From contig JAEYVY010000016.1 of assembly GCA_023429375.1 (NCBI GenBank), positions 62,001-126,000 of the forward strand: a stretch of DNA of 64,000 nucleotides, given 5' to 3'. Under the pieces are notes generated by a model. The model was not told where the DNA came from. It saw only the letters and a list, made by a program, of their open reading frames with translations, and searched no databases. A program made the translations under genes and the position numbers. Below, piece after piece: positions 60,628-64,000 of this stretch; position 1 is the first letter of the stretch; each line of letters starts with the position of its first letter. Source of the stretch: Bacteroidota bacterium. Its GTDB lineage: Bacteria > Bacteroidota > Bacteroidia > Bacteroidales > Tannerellaceae.

Positions 60628-61848
60628 ATGACTGTAAAAACTAAACAAATACACATAGCGGAATACAACTATCCGCTACCTGATGAACGTATTGCCCGCT
60701 TTCCTTTGGAAAAACGGGATGAATCAAAACTCCTTCTCTATCGCAACGGTGAGATTAGCGAAAGCCAATTCAAGCATTTGACTGATTTCTTACCTCCAAA
60801 TGCGCTGATTGTTTTCAATAATACGCGTGTAATTCAGGCCCGCTTGTTATTTCACAAATCGACTGGGGCCAAGATTGAGATTTTCTGCCTGGAGCCGGTC
60901 AGTCCACACGATTATGCCCTCATCTTTCAACAGACGGAACGTTGCAGCTGGCTTTGTCTTGTAGGGAATGCTAAAAAGTGGAAAGAAGGTGTACTCCAAA
61001 AAGAAATTGATTTGGGGAATAAGAAAGTCTTTCTTAAGGCTTCCAAGAAGGAAAGCTATGGAGAAAGTCACTTGATCGAGTTTTCATGGAACGATACGTC
61101 ATTGACCTTTGCTGAGCTTCTGGATGCGGCAGGAATATTACCCATTCCTCCCTATCTCAATCGTGAAACAGAAGAGAAGGATTTACAAACCTATCAAACC
61201 GTTTATTCCAAAATTAAAGGTTCGGTAGCTGCACCAACGGCGGGACTACACTTTACCGAAGATGTTCTAGCGGACTTAGACAAGAAAGGTTTTGTAAGAG
61301 AAGAGGTAACCCTCCATGTAGGAGCCGGTACCTTCAAGCCTGTCAAATCGGAAACTATCGAAGAACACGAGATGCATACGGAATTTATTTCCGTAAACCG
61401 TAGTTCAATCGAACATATCAAAGCAAATCTAGGGAATATCATTGCCGTTGGAACAACCTCCGTGCGTACGTTGGAGAGCTTATATTATATCGGCGTAACC
61501 TTATCCCGTAATCCGCAAGCAAGTGATGATGAACTGACCGTAGACCAATGGATGCCTTACGAAGAAGCAAACAATCAATTGAGTGTCGACGATTCGTTAC
61601 AGCAGATATTGGATTACCTGAACAGGCATAAATCTGATAAACTTGTTACATCAACACGTATTATAATTGCTCCGGGTTATGAGTTTAAAATTGTACGGGG
61701 AATTATCACTAATTTCCACCAGCCTCAAAGTACGTTGTTACTGCTGATTTCGGCTTTTGTAAAAGGGAACTGGAAACCAATCTATGAATATGCACTGAAC
61801 AACGACTTCCGTTTTCTAAGTTATGGAGATAGTTCCTTGTTATTGTAA
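60628..61848 (+). CDS. Second, longer QueA-like ribosyltransferase-isomerase
   Basis: The 406-residue protein shares the QueA framework with the gene at 35563-36615: LPDERIARFPLEKRDESKLL, VFNNTRVIQARL, GSVAAPTAGLHFTEDVLADL, LHVGAGTFKPVKSETIEEHE and ITNFHQPQSTLLLLISAFVK. It is about 55 residues longer, mainly through the stretch around residues 290-345 (NPQASDDELTVDQWMPYEEA and on). It may be a duplicate that works on another tRNA or base, or simply a divergent QueA. It is followed after 51 bases by the porE-like gene and has its own promoter. Confidence 0.92.
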   Translation: MTVKTKQIHIAEYNYPLPDERIARFPLEKRDESKLLLYRNGEISESQFKHLTDFLPPNALIVFNNTRVIQARLLFHKSTGAKIEIFCLEPVSPHDYALIFQQTERCSWLCLVGNAKKWKEGVLQKEIDLGNKKVFLKASKKESYGESHLIEFSWNDTSLTFAELLDAAGILPIPPYLNRETEEKDLQTYQTVYSKIKGSVAAPTAGLHFTEDVLADLDKKGFVREEVTLHVGAGTFKPVKSETIEEHEMHTEFISVNRSSIEHIKANLGNIIAVGTTSVRTLESLYYIGVTLSRNPQASDDELTVDQWMPYEEANNQLSVDDSLQQILDYLNRHKSDKLVTSTRIIIAPGYEFKIVRGIITNFHQPQSTLLLLISAFVKGNWKPIYEYALNNDFRFLSYGDSSLLL

Positions 61849-61899
61849 GCAATAAGAACCGAGTCGCAACGTTATACAAGAAGTAATTTAGTTGATAAA

Positions 61900-63882
61900 A
61901 TGACCTTGCGCAAAATCATATCTTATTTTATCCTTCTCGCCCTACTTGGGGGAGGGTTATCGGCTTGTAAAACTGCGAAATTAGCAGATGCAGAAGAAAA
62001 ACAACGCATTGGCGAATATTTCGAAGCGGCCTCTATTTACAAAAAGATATATGCCAAAACGTCTGCCCAAAAGCGAGACCTACGAGGCTATATTGCATTC
62101 CGCATGGCTGAATGCAACCGCATGATTAATAACACACCTCGTGCAATAAGTGGTTATTTGAATGCGATAAGATATAATTATCCGGATAGCACAGTCTATC
62201 TGCGTGCTGCCCAGATGGCTCATAAAGATGGAAAATACGCTGATGCAATCAACTATTACACACAATATTTAACCTATAAACCCGACGACAGACTGGCGCT
62301 GAATGGTATCATTGGTGCTGAGCGTGCTCAGGAATGGAAAAAAAATCCCACCAAGTACATTGTCAAACGTATGGATAAGTTCAATTCCCGCCGATCGGAA
62401 TTCAGCCCAATGCTCTACGGCGACAAGTATGATCAATTATTCTTTGCGTCTTCAAGAACAAAGGATAAAGAAGCGAAGATCAGTGCTATCACAGGACTCA
62501 ACAACAATAATTTCTTTGTCGTTAAGAAAGACGAAAAAGGCGAATGGCTGGCTCCGGAAGAATTAACAGACCCTGTCAACACGGAATTTGACGAAGGTAC
62601 ACCTTCGTTCTCATCAGATGGAAGCACTATGTATTATACCTATTGTGCGCAAGATCCAGAAGGCAACCGCACTTCAGAAATCTATGTTTCCTTACGGAGC
62701 AGTGCAGCTTGGGGAAAAGGGTCAAAAGCAAATATTGTAAAAGATTCAATTACAGTTTTAGGTCACCCGGCTATTTCTCCCGACGGTAAATACCTTTATT
62801 ACGTTTCCGATGCAATAGGAGGTCAAGGTGGAAAAGATATTTATCGCTCACGTCTGATAGGCAACGACTTCGGTCCAATGGAAAACTTGGGACCGGAAAT
62901 AAACACACCGGGAGATGAACTGTTTCCTTACGTTCGAGACTCTGTTACCCTCTATTTTGCATCTAATGGACATCCGGGAATGGGTGGGTTAGACTTGTTC
63001 AAAGCCACAAAAGACAGTACCGGCAAATGGACGGTAGAAAACATGAAAGCTCCAATCAATTCTATGGCTGATGACTTCGGAATCACTTTTGAAGGCGCTA
63101 ATGAAAAAGGTTTTTTCAGTTCAAACCGAAATGATGCCCGTGGAAGTGATCATATCTACTCGTTTGAATATCCAACTTTCAAAGTATTCATTGAAGGTAT
63201 TGTATTTGACTCTGATGAGTATCCTATTGAAGAAGCGACAATTCGTATCGTAGGTAAAGACGGATTAAATGAGAAGACGCTCGCGAAAAAGGATGGCAGC
63301 TACAAGATTGAGCTCGACAGAGATATCAGCTATGTTATGATGGCCAGTGCAAGAGGTTATTTGAATCAGTACTTTGAACTTAAGACTGATCCAGAAGAAA
63401 AGAATGAAACATATATTGTTGACTTCTTCCTTTCGCCCATTAGCCAGCCCGTTGTGATAGAAAACATTTTCTACGATTTCGACAAAGCCACACTACGTCC
63501 AGAATCAAAAGAAGCTCTGGATGAAATGATCAAAATGCTTAACGATAATCCAAATGTGACCATCGAATTAGGAGCGCATACGGACCGTAAAGGAACAGTA
63601 GAATACAACGAACGCCTCGCACAACGCCGTGCACAAGCCGTAGTAGATTATCTGATTGCAGGAGGAATTGCTTCGGATCGTTTAGAAGCTAAAGGATACG
63701 GCAAGAATATGCCTAAGGTAATCAATAAAAAGCTGGCAAAAGAATTTGACTTTTTGAAAGAAGAAGATGTCTTGACTGAAGAGTTTATTCTCACGCTTAC
63801 TCCCGAACAACAAGAACAGGCTGATCAAATCAATCGTCGCACAGAATTCAAAGTGCTGCGAACGAACTACAACCTGTTCTAG
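61900..63882 (+). CDS. porE: PorE-like OmpA family lipoprotein
   Basis: The 660-residue protein is an outer-membrane lipoprotein (signal with Cys23 in LLALLGGGLSACKTAK). It has TPR repeats (about residues 30-150), a PD40-type beta-propeller (about 160-410, with GTPSFSSDGSTMYYTYC and HPAISPDGKYLYYVSDA), a carboxypeptidase regulatory-like domain (about 420-505, from FIEGIVFDSDEYPIEEATIR) and a C-terminal OmpA peptidoglycan-binding domain (IFYDFDKATLRPESKEALDE and GAHTDRKGTVEYNERLAQRR). This order matches PorE of the Porphyromonas gingivalis type IX secretion system. The symbol is by domain order only. Confidence 0.85.
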   Translation: MTLRKIISYFILLALLGGGLSACKTAKLADAEEKQRIGEYFEAASIYKKIYAKTSAQKRDLRGYIAFRMAECNRMINNTPRAISGYLNAIRYNYPDSTVYLRAAQMAHKDGKYADAINYYTQYLTYKPDDRLALNGIIGAERAQEWKKNPTKYIVKRMDKFNSRRSEFSPMLYGDKYDQLFFASSRTKDKEAKISAITGLNNNNFFVVKKDEKGEWLAPEELTDPVNTEFDEGTPSFSSDGSTMYYTYCAQDPEGNRTSEIYVSLRSSAAWGKGSKANIVKDSITVLGHPAISPDGKYLYYVSDAIGGQGGKDIYRSRLIGNDFGPMENLGPEINTPGDELFPYVRDSVTLYFASNGHPGMGGLDLFKATKDSTGKWTVENMKAPINSMADDFGITFEGANEKGFFSSNRNDARGSDHIYSFEYPTFKVFIEGIVFDSDEYPIEEATIRIVGKDGLNEKTLAKKDGSYKIELDRDISYVMMASARGYLNQYFELKTDPEEKNETYIVDFFLSPISQPVVIENIFYDFDKATLRPESKEALDEMIKMLNDNPNVTIELGAHTDRKGTVEYNERLAQRRAQAVVDYLIAGGIASDRLEAKGYGKNMPKVINKKLAKEFDFLKEEDVLTEEFILTLTPEQQEQADQINRRTEFKVLRTNYNLF

Positions 63883-63905
63883 TTTATCAGAGAAAGTATA
63901 TAAAC

Positions 63906-64000
63906 TTACTTTTTCAATTCATTCATGAATACATCCATCATACGATGAGCGGCAACAAAGGAACTGATCTGATTATTTAAGACTTGTTCTTCGGCCTCTT
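63906..64000 (-). CDS. C-terminal end of an unidentified protein
   Basis: A minus-strand frame enters from the right edge and stops at 63908-63906. The 30 visible residues read EAEEQVLNNQISSF and then VAAHRMMDVFMNELKK, a helical, charged ending that looks like real coding sequence. The family cannot be recognised from this piece. It converges on the porE-like gene with a 23-base gap. Confidence 0.6.
   Translation of the reverse strand, partial: EAEEQVLNNQISSFVAAHRMMDVFMNELKK

Overview
The window is a piece of a Bacteroidales chromosome, most likely Parabacteroides or a close relative in the Tannerellaceae. The evidence is an AT-rich genome, tightly packed operons, Bacteroidetes-type promoters (TTG or TTTG, about 19 bases, then TAnnTTTG), a type III glutamine synthetase, an S46 dipeptidyl-peptidase, a PorE-like OmpA lipoprotein, the Bacteroidetes EF-G paralogue, and a large surface protein whose C-terminal domain resembles DUF6383. 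The genus is inferred from recalled family distribution, not from a database search. No rRNA, tRNA, CRISPR array, prophage or insertion sequence was seen.

Layout. From 1 to 12.9 kb the minus strand carries a fused str-S10-spc block, read from rpsL through rpsG, fusA and 21 further ribosomal protein genes into secY, which is cut by the window edge. From 13.1 to 20.7 kb there is a minus-strand outer-membrane assembly operon: three parvulin-type proteins, an OstA/LptA-like protein, a small membrane protein and mutL. From 20.8 to 26.4 kb lies the proteostasis cluster tig-clpP-clpX-recQ, divergent from a small RRM RNA-binding protein gene. From 27 to 30.3 kb are a CPBP protease, lptB and an MlaEF-like lipid transporter pair. 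From 30.5 to 39.3 kb, on the minus strand, are an M16 peptidase lipoprotein, metK with a candidate SAM-II riboswitch leader, and an ftsX-DUF3098-uppP-truB-queA-folK operon. From 39.5 to 43.9 kb are miaB, a small membrane-anchored protein gene and glnN. From 44 to 51.2 kb are the DUF6383-like surface protein and two O-acetylhomoserine sulfhydrylase paralogues flanking a MATE exporter.

The stretch from 51.24 to 52.37 kb has no convincing gene. It holds strong hairpins and a promoter-terminator pair on the minus strand that could produce a noncoding RNA of about 390 nt. From 52.4 to 64 kb are the EF-G2 paralogue, which lacks the catalytic switch II histidine, hemW, a zeta-type kinase with a 56-residue partner, an S46 peptidase-CYTH-Smr operon, a second and longer QueA, and the PorE-like lipoprotein. 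A truncated gene sits at the right edge.

Most of the window is housekeeping. The items most worth a second look are the SAM-II-like metK leader, the non-canonical EF-G2, the orphan transcription unit near 51.6-51.9 kb, the zeta kinase pair, the T9SS-like tail on the surface protein together with PorE, and the two QueA paralogues.
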